DNA from: Rhizobium sp. S152
GTDB taxonomy: Bacteria > Pseudomonadota > Alphaproteobacteria > Rhizobiales > Rhizobiaceae
Reading direction: 5' to 3'
Length of the DNA: 64,000 nucleotides
Assembly: GCF_030380735.1 (NCBI RefSeq)
Contig: NZ_JAUDRZ010000001.1
Location: 1 to 64,000 of the forward strand
Shown here: one piece after another, positions 16,948-28,674 of the stretch
Position numbering within the stretch: position 1 is the first letter of the stretch
Layout of the letters: every line of letters begins with the position of its first letter
Position numbers and translations under genes: made by a program
The notes under the pieces: model-generated
What the model was told of the DNA's origin: nothing
What the model saw: the letters and a program-made list of their open reading frames with translations, nothing else
Database searches by the model: none

Positions 16948-17505
16948 ATGCCCGTATCTCTCCGCGATGCCACGCCCGCAGACCTAGACGCCATCACCGC
17001 CATCTATCGCGAATCCGTGTTGAACGGCACCGCCAGCTACGAGATCACGCCGCCGGACCGCGCCACGATGGAAAGTCGTTTCGAAGCCATCGTCGAAAAG
17101 GGTTATCCTTATATCGCGGCTGTCGACGAGAATGGCGCGCTCATCGGCTATGCCTATGCCTCCGCCTTCCGCACCCGGCCGGCCTATCGCTTCATGGTCG
17201 AGGATTCGATTTATCTCGCGCCGGAAGCACGCGGGCGCGGTATTGGCAAGCTGCTGCTGAACGAGCTCATCGCCCGCTGCACGGCGCTCGGCTTCCGGCA
17301 GATGATCGCCGTCATCGGTGGCGCGCATCCGGCGTCGATCGCGGTTCACAGGAGTTCGGGGTTTTCGGAGACCGGCCTGCTCAAGGGCACCGGCTACAAG
17401 TTCGGCCGCTGGCTGGACACCATGCTGATGCAGCGGCCACTGGGAGACGGCAACGCGACCCATCCCGATCCGTCCGTCTACCCCGACACGCTGTTTTCGG
17501 AATAA
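16948..17505 (+). CDS. GNAT family N-acetyltransferase, phosphinothricin/MnaT-like
   Basis: A 185-residue acetyl-CoA-dependent acetyltransferase. The acetyl-CoA binding motif ARGRGIGKLL lies near residues 93-102, with EDSIYLAPE just before it, and the C-terminal GYKFGRWLDTMLMQR segment is typical of the phosphinothricin/methionine-sulfoximine acetyltransferase (Pat/MnaT/YncA) branch. Members detoxify glutamate analogues or acetylate methionine derivatives; the real substrate is not evident. The ATG at 16948 has no good ribosome site; another in-frame ATG at 16906 is possible, but the family alignment favours the MPVSLRDATPAD start. Confidence 0.9.
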   Translation: MPVSLRDATPADLDAITAIYRESVLNGTASYEITPPDRATMESRFEAIVEKGYPYIAAVDENGALIGYAYASAFRTRPAYRFMVEDSIYLAPEARGRGIGKLLLNELIARCTALGFRQMIAVIGGAHPASIAVHRSSGFSETGLLKGTGYKFGRWLDTMLMQRPLGDGNATHPDPSVYPDTLFSE

Positions 17506-17510
17506 GCGCT

Positions 17511-17909
17511 CTACTTCTCGACCAGCTTCAGCGTCTTATTGAAGACCTTGAGCACCTGCGGCAGCTCATGTCCGCGCTTGAGGATGACGCCGTGCGTGTT
17601 GGTGACCGAGAAAGCGCCCTGCTTGGCGGCGAGCTTCGGATTCTTCTCGATGCGGAAGAGCGGCATCTCGCCGGAGCGCTTGAAGACGGAAAACACCGCC
17701 TTGTCCTTCATGTGGTCGATCGCATAGTCCCGCCACTCGCCCTCGCCCACCATGCGGCCATAGATCCACAGGATCGCGTCGAGTTCGCGCCGGTGGAACG
17801 TGACCGGAAGCGGGTCCTTGTTCTGTCTGTATTCCTTGAGATCCACGACGGAGGAATTGTTTTCGGCGGTGCGGCTATTGCCGTGCCGCAAATCCGGTTC
17901 ATCGGTCAT
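17511..17909 (-). CDS. DUF2794 domain-containing protein
   Basis: A 132-residue protein nearly restricted to alphaproteobacteria. The DUF2794 core starts at about residue 35 (VTFHRRELDAILWIYGRMV) and continues through the conserved MPLFRIEKNPKLAAKQGAF segment to the C terminus. The N-terminal 30 residues are polar and probably disordered. No catalytic motif or membrane segment is visible and the function is unknown. It is convergent with the acetyltransferase gene. Confidence 0.88.
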   Translation of the reverse strand: MTDEPDLRHGNSRTAENNSSVVDLKEYRQNKDPLPVTFHRRELDAILWIYGRMVGEGEWRDYAIDHMKDKAVFSVFKRSGEMPLFRIEKNPKLAAKQGAFSVTNTHGVILKRGHELPQVLKVFNKTLKLVEK

Positions 17910-18269
17910 CAGTCTTCAAGGGCCTCCGCTCATGACAGCAGGATGACAGTTTGCCCGAGCCCTCGTAAATTGCAAGGTGCGATCACCGGCGTTAAGCATA
18001 GCTGTGCAATCTCGCGTGCGCCGCAATTCAGTCAAAACAGCGCCTCATTTACAAGAGAAATTCCGTCACGAAGCGCTGCGGCCTCCTTCGGGGCTGTCAG
18101 CGCTCGAAATTTATGCATGCTCTCTAACGTCGAATCGACCCGTGGAGACATGTCAAAGTTTGGCGCCAGCGCGCCAAAGGGCCCGGCTGACCGTATCGAC
18201 CTTAACCCCAGCCCCGAATACGATTAGCCGGGCCGCCCCGTTTCCACCTGCGCAAGCAGATGAAGCTCC
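17910..18269. other. Intergenic region, possible 25-codon ORF only
   Basis: This 360-base gap must contain the promoter of the DUF2794 gene. The only frame I noted on the plus strand is 25 codons from ATG 18150 to TAG 18227 (M-S-K-F-G-A-S ... N-P-S-P-E-Y-D), with GGAGA placed very close to the ATG. It is not recognisable. I see no repeat or terminator. Confidence 0.3.
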
Positions 18270-19007
18270 TTAGATGCTCTTCCCCGCCATCACAACGGTC
18301 GCACCGAGGATCGCCGCCGGATTTCCGTCAGTGGTGGAAGATTGCAACAGGATCGCGCAGCCCTCGAGATCCGGCTTCTGCATGACGCTCGCCGGCAGTT
18401 TAAGGCTGGCTTCCTTGCCGTCCCACATGCCCACGGTTTCCACGTCGGAAACACTGTTGAGATAGGCGATCTTCTTGCCGCTGTTTTCGCCCTTTTCGAC
18501 GTCGATGGTTTTCTCGCGGTTGAAATAGACCATGACGACGCTCGCCTTGCCCTGGCCGGCGCCGATCTTGATCTCGAGTTCATCGCCGTTCATCTGGGCG
18601 CTGATCGGAATCTGCAGCCCCTTGCCCTCGGACGCGTAGTCGTCGACCTTCCTGTCGATGGCGCCGAGATCCGCTCCCGCCACATGATCGCGACCGTTGA
18701 CGACGACCTGCGGCGTATAGACGTTGGCACGGCCCATGGTTCGGGCATAGCCATACTGGCGCTCCGTATTTTCCTTGGAACTCAGCGTATCCGCCCAGCC
18801 TAGATAGTTCCAGTAGTCGACATGATAGGCAAGCGCGATGACCTTGCCGTCCTCGACCAGCTTGCGGAAGGCGGCATCGGCCGGCGGGCAGGACGCGCAA
18901 CCCTGCGCGGTGAAGAGTTCGACGACGCCCTTCGGCGCATCCGCGGCCGAAAGCGGGCCTGCGGAAACCACAGCAGCAACCAGAGAAATCAACATCCGCG
19001 GCAACAT
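18270..19007 (-). CDS. DUF1223 secreted thioredoxin-like protein
   Basis: A 245-residue exported protein. Residues 1-25 are a signal peptide ending PLSAA. The DUF1223 domain follows, starting VVELFTAQGCASCPPAD with a CxxC pair as in thioredoxin-like folds. The family is widespread in alphaproteobacteria; a redox role in the periplasm is an inference from the CxxC. The start at 19007 has GAAGGGAAGG upstream; the frame stays open to 19229 but that extension is Arg-rich and has no signal peptide. The gene is downstream of acnA on the same strand, across a terminator. Confidence 0.87.
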   Translation of the reverse strand: MLPRMLISLVAAVVSAGPLSAADAPKGVVELFTAQGCASCPPADAAFRKLVEDGKVIALAYHVDYWNYLGWADTLSSKENTERQYGYARTMGRANVYTPQVVVNGRDHVAGADLGAIDRKVDDYASEGKGLQIPISAQMNGDELEIKIGAGQGKASVVMVYFNREKTIDVEKGENSGKKIAYLNSVSDVETVGMWDGKEASLKLPASVMQKPDLEGCAILLQSSTTDGNPAAILGATVVMAGKSI

Positions 19008-19185
19008 CGACCTGCACCTTCCCTTCAGCACCCGCGGCCAGTCGCGCCACGGGTTCCGATTTATGCCCGTAGAGATAAACTTTCCCGGTTCAAACGCAAA
19101 GTCACGAACGGGTGAGACGACCGGCGCGCAGCCTGGGGTCGAAACACATCGTCGTGAGCGCGACCGGAATCGTCGTCTCCCAATA

Positions 19186-19215
19186 AAAGAACCGCCGGAA
19201 ATCGCTTTCCGGCGG
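19186..19215 (-). terminator. Rho-independent terminator of acnA
   Basis: A perfect ten-pair stem, CCGCCGGAAA with TTTCCGGCGG, around a TCGC loop lies at 19192-19215. Read on the minus strand it is followed by TTCTTTTATT. It sits about 50 bases past the acnA stop. Confidence 0.8.
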
Positions 19216-19262
19216 CTCATTATTAGCAAAGAGCGTTAAAAATCAGGCGGCCCAGTTGCCAA

Positions 19263-21953
<2,691 letters not shown>

Positions 21954-22209
21954 GAGAGACCCCGTTTCTGATCGCGAACACAATTGTGCGGACGCCTATG
22001 CACTAAAGGCACATCAGGATGCGGGTACGGCCATTTCCGCGGTCCGCACATGAAGTCAGACCTCATGTTCGGCGCTAGGATGAAATTCACGCCGACCGCT
22101 GGCGTGGTAATCCACATATAGATAACTTCAGCAAAAGCTGCCAGAGAGGGACCAACCATTTCTGATTTTTTTGCATCGCATGACTGAAAACGTGAACCCC
22201 GGAACCCCC

Positions 22210-22872
22210 ATGCATCTCCAAGCCTCCGATCTCGCTGCCCGCAGGGGCGAAGAGCTGATTTTCGAAGGCGTCTCCTTTGGCCTGACTTCGGGCGAAGCCT
22301 TGGTTTTGACTGGCAAAAACGGATCCGGAAAGTCGACCCTTCTGCGCGTGCTGGCAGGCCTGCTGCGCCAGGAGACGGGGACGATCACCGTCACGAACGC
22401 GAACGGCGGCACCGATATCCGGCTCCCCGAGATCAGCCACTACCTCGGCCACCGCAACGCCATGAAGAGCGAGCTGACGGTGGAGGAAAACCTCGCCTTC
22501 TGGCGCCGCTACCTCGGCGACAGCCATCTTGGCGACGCTGGGGGCGGCACCGGCATGTCGATCGAAGACGCCGCCGATGCCGTGGGCCTCTCCGGCATCA
22601 CCCTTCTCCCCTTCGGCTACCTCTCCGCCGGCCAACAACGCCGCTTCGCCTTCGCCAAGCTGCTCGTCTCCCACCGCCCGGTCTGGATCCTGGATGAACC
22701 GACCGCCGCACTCGACGCCAGCGCCGACCAGCTCTTCGCCGGGTTGATCGAGGCGCACCGTGCTGCGGGCGGCATCGTGATTGCGGCGACGCATCAGCCG
22801 TTGGGGTTGAGCGATGCCAGGGAGTTGCGGATGGCGGGGTTTTCGGGGGTGAGTGTTGGGGTGTGGGGATGA
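22210..22872 (+). CDS. ccmA: Heme exporter ATP-binding protein CcmA
   Basis: The 220-residue ATPase of the CcmABCD complex that loads heme onto CcmE during System I cytochrome c maturation. Walker A GKNGSGKST is near residues 37-45, the signature is LSAGQQRR near 138-145, and Walker B is VWILDEPTAAL near 158-168. I chose ATG 22210 (MHLQASDLAARRGEEL) by family alignment; ATG 22180 is also possible. It is first in the ccm operon, but 382 bases with two repeat elements separate it from ccmB, an unusual gap for this operon. Confidence 0.93.
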   Translation: MHLQASDLAARRGEELIFEGVSFGLTSGEALVLTGKNGSGKSTLLRVLAGLLRQETGTITVTNANGGTDIRLPEISHYLGHRNAMKSELTVEENLAFWRRYLGDSHLGDAGGGTGMSIEDAADAVGLSGITLLPFGYLSAGQQRRFAFAKLLVSHRPVWILDEPTAALDASADQLFAGLIEAHRAAGGIVIAATHQPLGLSDARELRMAGFSGVSVGVWG

Positions 22873-22890
22873 TGGCGATGCTCGCAATGA

Positions 22891-23049
22891 AAACCCCTCC
22901 CCAACCCCTCCCCACAAGGGGGAGGGGCTTGCTTGAGGCAACCGCTCGGCAGGACCGCAACCTATCGACCGTCACCAAGGTGGATTGGAAGAGTTCAACA
23001 GCGCCCCGGGTTAGCCCCTCCCCCTTGTGGGGAGGGGTTGGGGATGGGA
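22891..23049. repeat. GC-rich mosaic repeat, copy in ccmA-ccmB gap
   Basis: The 159-bp element has inverted arms. The left arm has CCCCTCCCCACAAGGGGGAGGGG (22899-22927, abbreviated) and the right has CCCCTCCCCCTTGTGGGG followed by AGGGGTTGGGG. Each arm is itself a palindrome, with a roughly 75-bp centre. Relative to other copies in the window the centre is in the reverse orientation. No reading frame or transposase is present. Confidence 0.8.
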
Positions 23050-23077
23050 CTTCAGCGGCACCCACCGGGCTCGCGTC

Positions 23078-23203
23078 GCCCCCTCATCCGACCCTTCGGG
23101 CCACCTTCTCCCCGTCGGGGCGAAGGGAAGGTCGGCGCGAGCGGCCCGCCACGAGTCCCTTCTCCCCCACGGGGAGAAGATGCCGGCAGGCAGATGAGGG
23201 GGC
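23078..23203. repeat. Second palindromic repeat type in ccmA-ccmB gap
   Basis: A 126-bp element with perfect 10-bp ends, GCCCCCTCAT and ATGAGGGGGC. Inside, CTTCTCCCCGTCGGGGCGAAGG and CTTCTCCCCCACGGGGAGAAG form further palindromes. It is distinct from the neighbour at 22891 and found once complete in this window. Confidence 0.75.
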
Positions 23204-23254
23204 CACACGCACACCTTTCTCCATCACCCACCCCACCCCAAAGAGGGCTCACCC

Positions 23255-23914
23255 ATGACCGCCCTCCTCCTCCGCGACCTCAAACTCTCCATCCGCGCCG
23301 GCGGCGGCGCGCTGATCGGTGTGCTCTTCTTCCTCACCGTCGTCGCCGTCATCCCCTTCGGCGTCGGCCCCGATCTCGCCCTTCTCGCCCGCATCGGCCC
23401 GGCCATCGTCTGGATCGGCGCCCTGCTCGCGGCCTTGCTTGGCCTCGACCGTCTCTTCCAGGCGGAACGTGACGATGGCGCGCTCGATCTGATGCTGATG
23501 CAGGAAACGCCGCTGGTGCTCACCGTCCTCGTCAAGTGCCTCGCCCACTGGCTCGCCACCAGCCTGCCGCTGGTGATCGCCTCGCCGCTGCTCGGCCTGT
23601 TCATGAACATGAGCGAAAAGGCGATCGGCGCGACCATGCTGACGCTGCTCGTCGGCACGCCTGCCATCACGCTGATCGGCGCCGTCGGCGCCGCTGTCGC
23701 CGTCGCGCTGCCGCGCGGCGGACTGCTGGTGTCGATCCTGGTGCTCCCTCTCACCATACCGGTGCTGATCTTCGGCGTCAGCGCCACTTATGCCGCCGTC
23801 GAGGGCCCCTCGCCCTTTCTGCCGCCTTTCATGATCCTGATCGCGCTGACGCTGTTCTTTGCCGTCATTGGGCCTGCCGCGGCAGCCCTTGCGCTCAGGA
23901 ACACATCGGATTGA
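23255..23914 (+). CDS. ccmB: Heme exporter permease CcmB
   Basis: A 219-residue inner-membrane protein with six hydrophobic helices, the permease subunit of CcmABCD. It starts MTALLLRDLKLSIRAGGG, and the conserved QAERDDGALDLMLMQ segment near residues 69-83 is diagnostic. Together with CcmA and CcmC it drives release of heme-charged CcmE. The gene follows two repeat elements and lies 48 bases upstream of ccmC. Confidence 0.94.
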   Translation: MTALLLRDLKLSIRAGGGALIGVLFFLTVVAVIPFGVGPDLALLARIGPAIVWIGALLAALLGLDRLFQAERDDGALDLMLMQETPLVLTVLVKCLAHWLATSLPLVIASPLLGLFMNMSEKAIGATMLTLLVGTPAITLIGAVGAAVAVALPRGGLLVSILVLPLTIPVLIFGVSATYAAVEGPSPFLPPFMILIALTLFFAVIGPAAAALALRNTSD

Positions 23915-23962
23915 TCATCGGCTTGATTGCCCGGGGCGATCGATCGCGCTAAAGGAGACGGC

Positions 23963-24724
23963 ATGACCGAAACCAGCCTTGCCATCACCAAATTCAGCGA
24001 TCTCGCCAACCCCACGCGGTTCCTGGCGCTCGCTCAACGCCTCATCCCCTGGATGGCCGGGATCACCGCCCTCTGTTTCATCGTGGGGCTGTATCTCAGC
24101 TTCACGACCGAGGGCGACTACCAGCAGGGCGAAACCGTCCGCATCATGTATATCCACGTTCCGGCCGCCTGGCTGGCGATGATGGGCTACACGATCATGA
24201 GCCTGTCGGCGATCGGCACGCTCGTCTGGCGCCACCCGCTGGCCGATGTCTCGGCCAAGGCCGCAGCGCCCTTGGGCGCCGCCTTCACGTTGATCGCGCT
24301 CGTCACCGGGTCGCTCTGGGGCAAGCCGATGTGGGGCACCTGGTGGGTCTGGGATGCGCGGCTTACCTCAGTCTTCATCCTGTTCCTGATGTATCTCGGC
24401 CTGATCGCGCTCAACCGCGCCATGGAAGACCCGAGCAAGGCCGCCCGCCTCTCGGCCGTCCTGATCCTCGTCGGCTTCGTCAACATCCCGATCATCAAGT
24501 TCTCCGTCGATTGGTGGAACACGCTGCACCAGTCCGCAAGCGTCATCCGCCTGGACGGGCCGGCGATCGATCCGGAATTCCTGCGGCCGCTGCTGGTCAT
24601 GGCGATAGCCTTCACCATGCTGTTCCTGACGCTGCATGTGATGGCTATCCGCAACGAGATCTGGCGTCGCCGGATTGCCGCCCAGCGGCGGCTCGCCGCG
24701 CGCCTGGCAAGCCGGGAGGGTTGA
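23963..24724 (+). CDS. ccmC: Heme-handling protein CcmC
   Basis: A 253-residue inner-membrane protein of six helices with the tryptophan-rich WWD motif [13 protein letters not shown] near residues 127-139, which binds heme for transfer to CcmE. Conserved histidines flank it (one in MYIHVPAAW, one in TLHQSASV). The ATG at 23963 follows AAAGGAG; the frame upstream of it lacks a ribosome site. It lies between ccmB and ccmD in one transcription unit. Confidence 0.96.
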   Translation: MTETSLAITKFSDLANPTRFLALAQRLIPWMAGITALCFIVGLYLSFTTEGDYQQGETVRIMYIHVPAAWLAMMGYTIMSLSAIGTLVWRHPLADVSAKAAAPLGAAFTLIALVTGSLWGKPMWGTWWVWDARLTSVFILFLMYLGLIALNRAMEDPSKAARLSAVLILVGFVNIPIIKFSVDWWNTLHQSASVIRLDGPAIDPEFLRPLLVMAIAFTMLFLTLHVMAIRNEIWRRRIAAQRRLAARLASREG

Positions 24725-24728
24725 GCCG

Positions 24729-24917
24729 ATGCAGCAATCCTACGCCTTCTACGTCTACGGCTCCTACCTCTTCGCTGGCGCGATCACCATTGGCGTGACA
24801 CTCTGGACCTGGCTCGACGGCCGCGCCCGGCGCCGTGAACTGGCGGCGCTCGAAGCCTCCGGCATCCGCCGCCGCTCCGCCCGCACGTCGAACCCCGACC
24901 CCAAGGCCAACCCATGA
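24729..24917 (+). CDS. ccmD: Heme exporter small subunit CcmD
   Basis: A 62-residue membrane protein with one helix (about residues 7-30: [15 protein letters not shown]) followed by a very basic cytoplasmic segment, the standard layout of CcmD, which stabilises CcmC-CcmE. It begins four bases after ccmC and its stop overlaps the ccmG ATG by four bases. A longer frame begins inside ccmC and is not likely. Confidence 0.9.
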   Translation: MQQSYAFYVYGSYLFAGAITIGVTLWTWLDGRARRRELAALEASGIRRRSARTSNPDPKANP

Positions 24918-25540
24918 CCGGCGCGCCGAACACCGAGCCGGCGCCGTCCGCAATAGCGCAGGAAAAACGCGGCGTGAGCCGCTACGCCTTCGCGCTGATC
25001 CCGCTCGTTGTCTTCGCCGGCATCGCAGCCATCGCGGCCAAGATGCTCTACGACCAGGATGTGCACGGCAAGAACATCGCCGAAATCCCCTCGGCGTTGC
25101 TGAACACCAAGGCTCCGTCGCTGAACCTGCCGCCGCTCGAGGGCAGCAACCTGCCGGCGCTTACCGACGCCGCCGTCAAGGGAAAGCTGACGCTGGTCAA
25201 TGTTTTCGCCTCATGGTGCATCCCCTGCCGCGAGGAGCATCCGATCCTCAAGGAACTGGCAAAAGATAGCCGGCTCAATATTGTCGCGATCAACTACAAG
25301 GACAAGAACGACAACGCGCTCGGCTTCCTCGGCGAACTCGGCAATCCCTACAAGGCGATCGGCGTCGACCCCAAGGGTCAGGCCGCGATCGACTGGGGCG
25401 TCTACGGCATCCCCGAAAGCTACCTCGTCGCGCCGGATGGCACCATCCTCTACAAGCGTGTCGGCCCCTTCGACGATATCAGCCTGAAGGAAGGGCTTTA
25501 TCCGGCGATGGAAAAGGCGCTGGGGAAGGCGGGGTCGTAG
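24914..25540 (+). CDS. ccmG: Periplasmic thioredoxin CcmG/DsbE
   Basis: A 208-residue membrane-anchored thiol oxidoreductase. A single N-terminal helix (about residues 25-45) anchors it and the thioredoxin fold carries the active site WCIPC near residues 104-108. It keeps apocytochrome c cysteines reduced before heme ligation. The characteristic GVYGIPES segment is at about 162-169. It is the last gene of this ccm cluster; ccmE, ccmF, ccmH and ccmI (cycHJKL in rhizobia) are not in the window. Confidence 0.95.
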   Translation: MTGAPNTEPAPSAIAQEKRGVSRYAFALIPLVVFAGIAAIAAKMLYDQDVHGKNIAEIPSALLNTKAPSLNLPPLEGSNLPALTDAAVKGKLTLVNVFASWCIPCREEHPILKELAKDSRLNIVAINYKDKNDNALGFLGELGNPYKAIGVDPKGQAAIDWGVYGIPESYLVAPDGTILYKRVGPFDDISLKEGLYPAMEKALGKAGS

Positions 25541-25549
25541 GGAAATAAA

Positions 25550-25707
25550 GTCCCCTCCCCAACCCCTCCCCACAAGGGGGAGGGACTAACTCGTCGCACA
25601 CCCGGTCACCAACCATAAGCCTTGCGATTGTTGAGAGGTTGCCGTCTCTGCTGACGGTACGCCCAGCAAGTCCCTCCCCACAAGGGGAGGGGTTGGCGAG
25701 AGGACTT
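25550..25707. repeat. GC-rich mosaic repeat after ccmG
   Basis: A 158-bp member of the same family as 35062-35219 and 36956-37116. It has outer ends GTCCCCTCC and GAGGACTT, two arm palindromes around ACAAGG, and a centre related to the 35062 copy (TTGTTGAGAGGTTGCC compared with CTGTTGAGAGTTTGC). It fills the convergent gap between ccmG and the UPF0314 gene, where it may double as a terminator. Confidence 0.8.
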
Positions 25708-25733
25708 GGCCACCAGGCACAACAGACCCTTCA

Positions 25734-26321
25734 CTACACCCCACCCTGCCAAGTCTTCACCGCCTCCAGCGGCCAGATCAGCATCAGCACGTTGAGCGTC
25801 AGATTGTCCCGGATCATGTAGCCGGTGAAGATCTCGAAGAAGACGGCGATCGCGACCGTCAGCCAGACCGGCGCGCGCCAGGCGAAGAAGAAGCCGAGCA
25901 CCATGAACACCGTGTCCATCGCCGAGTTCAGGATGCTGTCGCCGTAATAATCGAGCGAGATCGTCGCCGTGCGATAGCGGTCGATGATGATGGGCGAGTT
26001 CTCAAGCAGCTCCCAGCCGGATTCGATCACCAACGCCAGAAGCAGCTTCATCGCGATCGGCTTGCCGCGCAGCGCGAGATGCGCCAGGCCGTAGAACAGG
26101 AAGCCATGGATGATGTGGGAAGGCGTGTACCAGTCCGACATGTGCTGCGAGTTGCCGCTGGAATTGACGGTCCCCTCCCACAGCTTGATGTAGCCGCAGG
26201 TGCAGATCGGCGTGCGGCCCATCAGATATTCGGCGACAATCTGCGCGATGAGCACACCAAGGCAGGCGATGAACCAGTAGGTCTGGTGCCTGGCCCTGTC
26301 AGTCGCCTGCAGCGCCGTCAC
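25734..26321 (-). CDS. UPF0314/DUF2585 membrane protein
   Basis: A 195-residue inner-membrane protein of the UPF0314 (DUF2585) family, typical of Rhizobiales. It has about five hydrophobic helices and the conserved segments [15 protein letters not shown] near residues 36-50 and [17 protein letters not shown] near 62-78, with two close cysteines. The function is unknown. Its start overlaps the ispZ stop by four bases, so it is the last gene of the dapF-mtaB-ftsY-ispZ transcription unit. Confidence 0.9.
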   Translation of the reverse strand: MTALQATDRARHQTYWFIACLGVLIAQIVAEYLMGRTPICTCGYIKLWEGTVNSSGNSQHMSDWYTPSHIIHGFLFYGLAHLALRGKPIAMKLLLALVIESGWELLENSPIIIDRYRTATISLDYYGDSILNSAMDTVFMVLGFFFAWRAPVWLTVAIAVFFEIFTGYMIRDNLTLNVLMLIWPLEAVKTWQGGV

Positions 26322-26962
26322 TGGCCGGCCTCGCCCTCAGGCGCGATCGTGTGCTTCACGATCAGGGGCATCTGCGCCAGCGTAAACAGGATGGTGATCG
26401 GCATCGTGCCCCAGACCTTGAAGGCGACCCAGGTATCGTCGGAGAAGTTGCGCCAAACAACCTCGTTCAAGACCGCCAGGAACAGGAAGAACACGCCCCA
26501 GCGGACGGTGAGCTTGCGCCACCCTTCGGCATCAAGCTGGAAGGCGGCGTTGAAGACATAGCCGAGCAGCGACTTGCCGAACAGCAGCCCGCCAAGCAGC
26601 GTCAAGCCGAACAGCGAATTGATGATGGTCGGCTTCATCTTGATGAAGGTCTCGTCCTGCAGATAGATCGACAGCGAGCCGAAGATCAGGACGACGATGC
26701 CCGAGACGAAGGGCATGATCGGCAGGTGCTTGAGCACGACCTTGGAGATAACAAGCGAAATGATCGTTGCCGCCATGAACAGCGCGGTCGCCACGAAGAG
26801 AGGGCCGCCGAGAGCGGCGAGAGCGGGAAATTTCTCCACCAGCCAGGGGCCGCGCAGGTTGGCGAAGAAGAAGATCAGCAGCGGCCCGAGCTCCAGCGCC
26901 AGCTTGAGCATCGGATGATGCTTGTCAGTCGCCGAAGGGGTGATATCGCTCTCGGTCGTCAT
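26318..26962 (-). CDS. ispZ: Intracellular septation protein A (IspZ/YciB family)
   Basis: A 214-residue inner-membrane protein with about six helices. The N-terminal segment [18 protein letters not shown] and the central [16 protein letters not shown] (about residues 108-125) are the family hallmarks. YciB proteins interact with elongation and division machinery and influence envelope integrity. It sits between ftsY and the UPF0314 gene on one strand, 107 bases from ftsY and overlapping the UPF0314 start by four bases. Confidence 0.94.
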   Translation of the reverse strand: MTTESDITPSATDKHHPMLKLALELGPLLIFFFANLRGPWLVEKFPALAALGGPLFVATALFMAATIISLVISKVVLKHLPIMPFVSGIVVLIFGSLSIYLQDETFIKMKPTIINSLFGLTLLGGLLFGKSLLGYVFNAAFQLDAEGWRKLTVRWGVFFLFLAVLNEVVWRNFSDDTWVAFKVWGTMPITILFTLAQMPLIVKHTIAPEGEAGQ

Positions 26963-27069
26963 GAGGTCCCTAATCCATTCCCTGGTCAGTCATTATCCGC
27001 GACGCTTGCGCGCCGTTGCGGGCATATCTGTGGCATCAATCGCTATTGACGGCAATGGCACCAACCCGA

Positions 27070-28659
27070 TCAGGCCCGCGCATCTCCAAGCCCCGCGATC
27101 GCATGGGCGAAATCCTCGGCCTCGAAGGGCTCCAGATCGTCCACACCCTCGCCGACGCCGATGAAATAGACCGGCAGCTTGTGCTTGGCCGAGATGGCGA
27201 CGAGGATGCCGCCGCGCGCCGTGCCGTCGAGCTTGGTCATGATCAGGCCGTTGACGCCGGCGACGTTGCGGAAGATCTCGACCTGGCTTAGCGCGTTCTG
27301 GCCCGTGGTCGCGTCGAGCGTCTGCAGCACGGTATGCGGCGCGTCGGGATCGAGCTTGCCGAGCACGCGCACGATCTTCTCGAGCTCGGCCATCAGCTCC
27401 GTCTTGTTCTGCAGGCGGCCGGCTGTGTCGATGATCAGCACGTCGCATTTCTTCTGCTTGGCCTGCTCGAAGGCATCATAGGCAAGCCCCGCCGCATCGG
27501 CGCCAAGCTTGGTGCCGATGAACTCCGACTTGGTGCGGTCCGCCCAGATCTTAAGCTGCTCGATCGCCGCCGCACGGAACGTATCGCCGGCAGCCACCAT
27601 CACCTTCAGCCCGGCCCCGGAAAGCTTGGCGGCCAGCTTGCCGATGGTGGTGGTCTTGCCGGTGCCGTTGACGCCGACCACCAGGATGACATGCGGCTTG
27701 TGGCTGAGATCGAGCTGCAGCGGCTTTGCGACCGGCTTCAGCACCTTGGTGATCTCGGCCGCCATGATGCGGCTCACGTCCTCACCCGACACATCCTTGC
27801 CGTAGCGTTCCGACGCCAGCGTATCGGTGACGCGCAGCGCTGTCTCGACGCCGAGATCGGCCTGGATCAACAGGTCCTCGAGATCCTGCAGCGTGTCGTC
27901 GTCGAGCTTGCGCTTGGTGAAGAGCGCCGAGATCTGGCCGGTCAGCTGCGACGAGGTGCGGGCGAGGCCGGCACGCAGGCGCTGGAACCAGTTGAGCTTG
28001 GCCGGCGGCACGATGGTGACGGGTTCGGGGGCCGCGGTGGCGGTGGAGAAGCCTTTGGGGAGGATGGGGGTGTCGGAGTCGGTCGGATCCGAGGCGTCGG
28101 CATCCGTGGCTTCCCCCCCTACCCTGCCGGGCATCTCCCCCACAGGTGGGGGGAGACTCGCGGCGGCGTCTTGCGCCTCGATAGCGTCTTCGCTCTTGGC
28201 GAGGTCAGCATCGGGTTCATCCGCGCTGTCGTCAGCTGGTTGGCGAAGGTCATGCTCCACCTCAATCCCCCCACCTGTGGGGGGGATGCCCGGCAGGGTA
28301 GGGGGGGTCTTTTCAACATCCGCCGCCTCCGCCTCGGCCTCGAGCAAGGACAACGGCACCAGCCCGACATCATCGGTCGCAAGCGCCGTCGGCAAATCCT
28401 CGGAGACCTCGTCCTCGGCAGCACCCTCGCCATCGGCCGAAGGCCCACCCGGGGTCTCCATCTCCTCCGGCAACACCGGATCGGCAGCAACAGGCAACTC
28501 GTCCACCGGCGCACTTGGCGCCGTCACCTCGGCAGCAGGAGCCTCCGCGACCGGCTCGACCGCGACCTCGGGAGCCTTGGTCTCGACCGTATCCGGCGCC
28601 TGCTCTTCCGTCTTGTCCGGGCCGAAGGTGAAGACCTTTTTGATGAAGCTGAACGCCAT
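27070..28659 (-). CDS. ftsY: Signal recognition particle receptor FtsY
   Basis: A 529-residue SRP receptor GTPase. The C-terminal NG domain (from about residue 220) has the P-loop GVNGTGKTTT, DTAGR, and TKLDGTARGG motifs. The N-terminal 215 residues form a long acidic, Pro/Ala-rich domain, as in other alphaproteobacteria. Residues about 118-182 are encoded by a 195-bp inverted-repeat element in frame (see 28113-28307), visible as TPPTLPGIPPTGGG and LPPPVGEMPGRVGG. FtsY docks ribosome-SRP complexes at the membrane; its partner Ffh is at 42814-44391. The gene lies 15 bases after mtaB in the dapF operon. Confidence 0.96.
   Translation of the reverse strand: MAFSFIKKVFTFGPDKTEEQAPDTVETKAPEVAVEPVAEAPAAEVTAPSAPVDELPVAADPVLPEEMETPGGPSADGEGAAEDEVSEDLPTALATDDVGLVPLSLLEAEAEAADVEKTPPTLPGIPPTGGGIEVEHDLRQPADDSADEPDADLAKSEDAIEAQDAAASLPPPVGEMPGRVGGEATDADASDPTDSDTPILPKGFSTATAAPEPVTIVPPAKLNWFQRLRAGLARTSSQLTGQISALFTKRKLDDDTLQDLEDLLIQADLGVETALRVTDTLASERYGKDVSGEDVSRIMAAEITKVLKPVAKPLQLDLSHKPHVILVVGVNGTGKTTTIGKLAAKLSGAGLKVMVAAGDTFRAAAIEQLKIWADRTKSEFIGTKLGADAAGLAYDAFEQAKQKKCDVLIIDTAGRLQNKTELMAELEKIVRVLGKLDPDAPHTVLQTLDATTGQNALSQVEIFRNVAGVNGLIMTKLDGTARGGILVAISAKHKLPVYFIGVGEGVDDLEPFEAEDFAHAIAGLGDARA
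28113..28307. repeat. Inverted-repeat element inserted in frame in ftsY
   Basis: Two 41-bp arms, 28113-28153 and 28267-28307, are inverted copies differing at one position; each holds CCTACCCTGCCGGGCAT and a CCCCCACAGGTGGGGG palindrome. The 195-bp total is exactly 65 codons, so the ftsY frame is kept. The 113-bp middle encodes acidic residues that fit the FtsY N-terminal domain, so either the whole is an insert or two arms were acquired around native sequence. Confidence 0.85.
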
Positions 28660-28674
28660 GAGAATTCCGTCAGG

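Noticed and set aside
18150..18227. 25-codon frame with an upstream GGAGA
   Set aside because: Spacing to the ATG is too short for a good ribosome site and the product is unrecognisable; kept only as a note in the intergenic entry.
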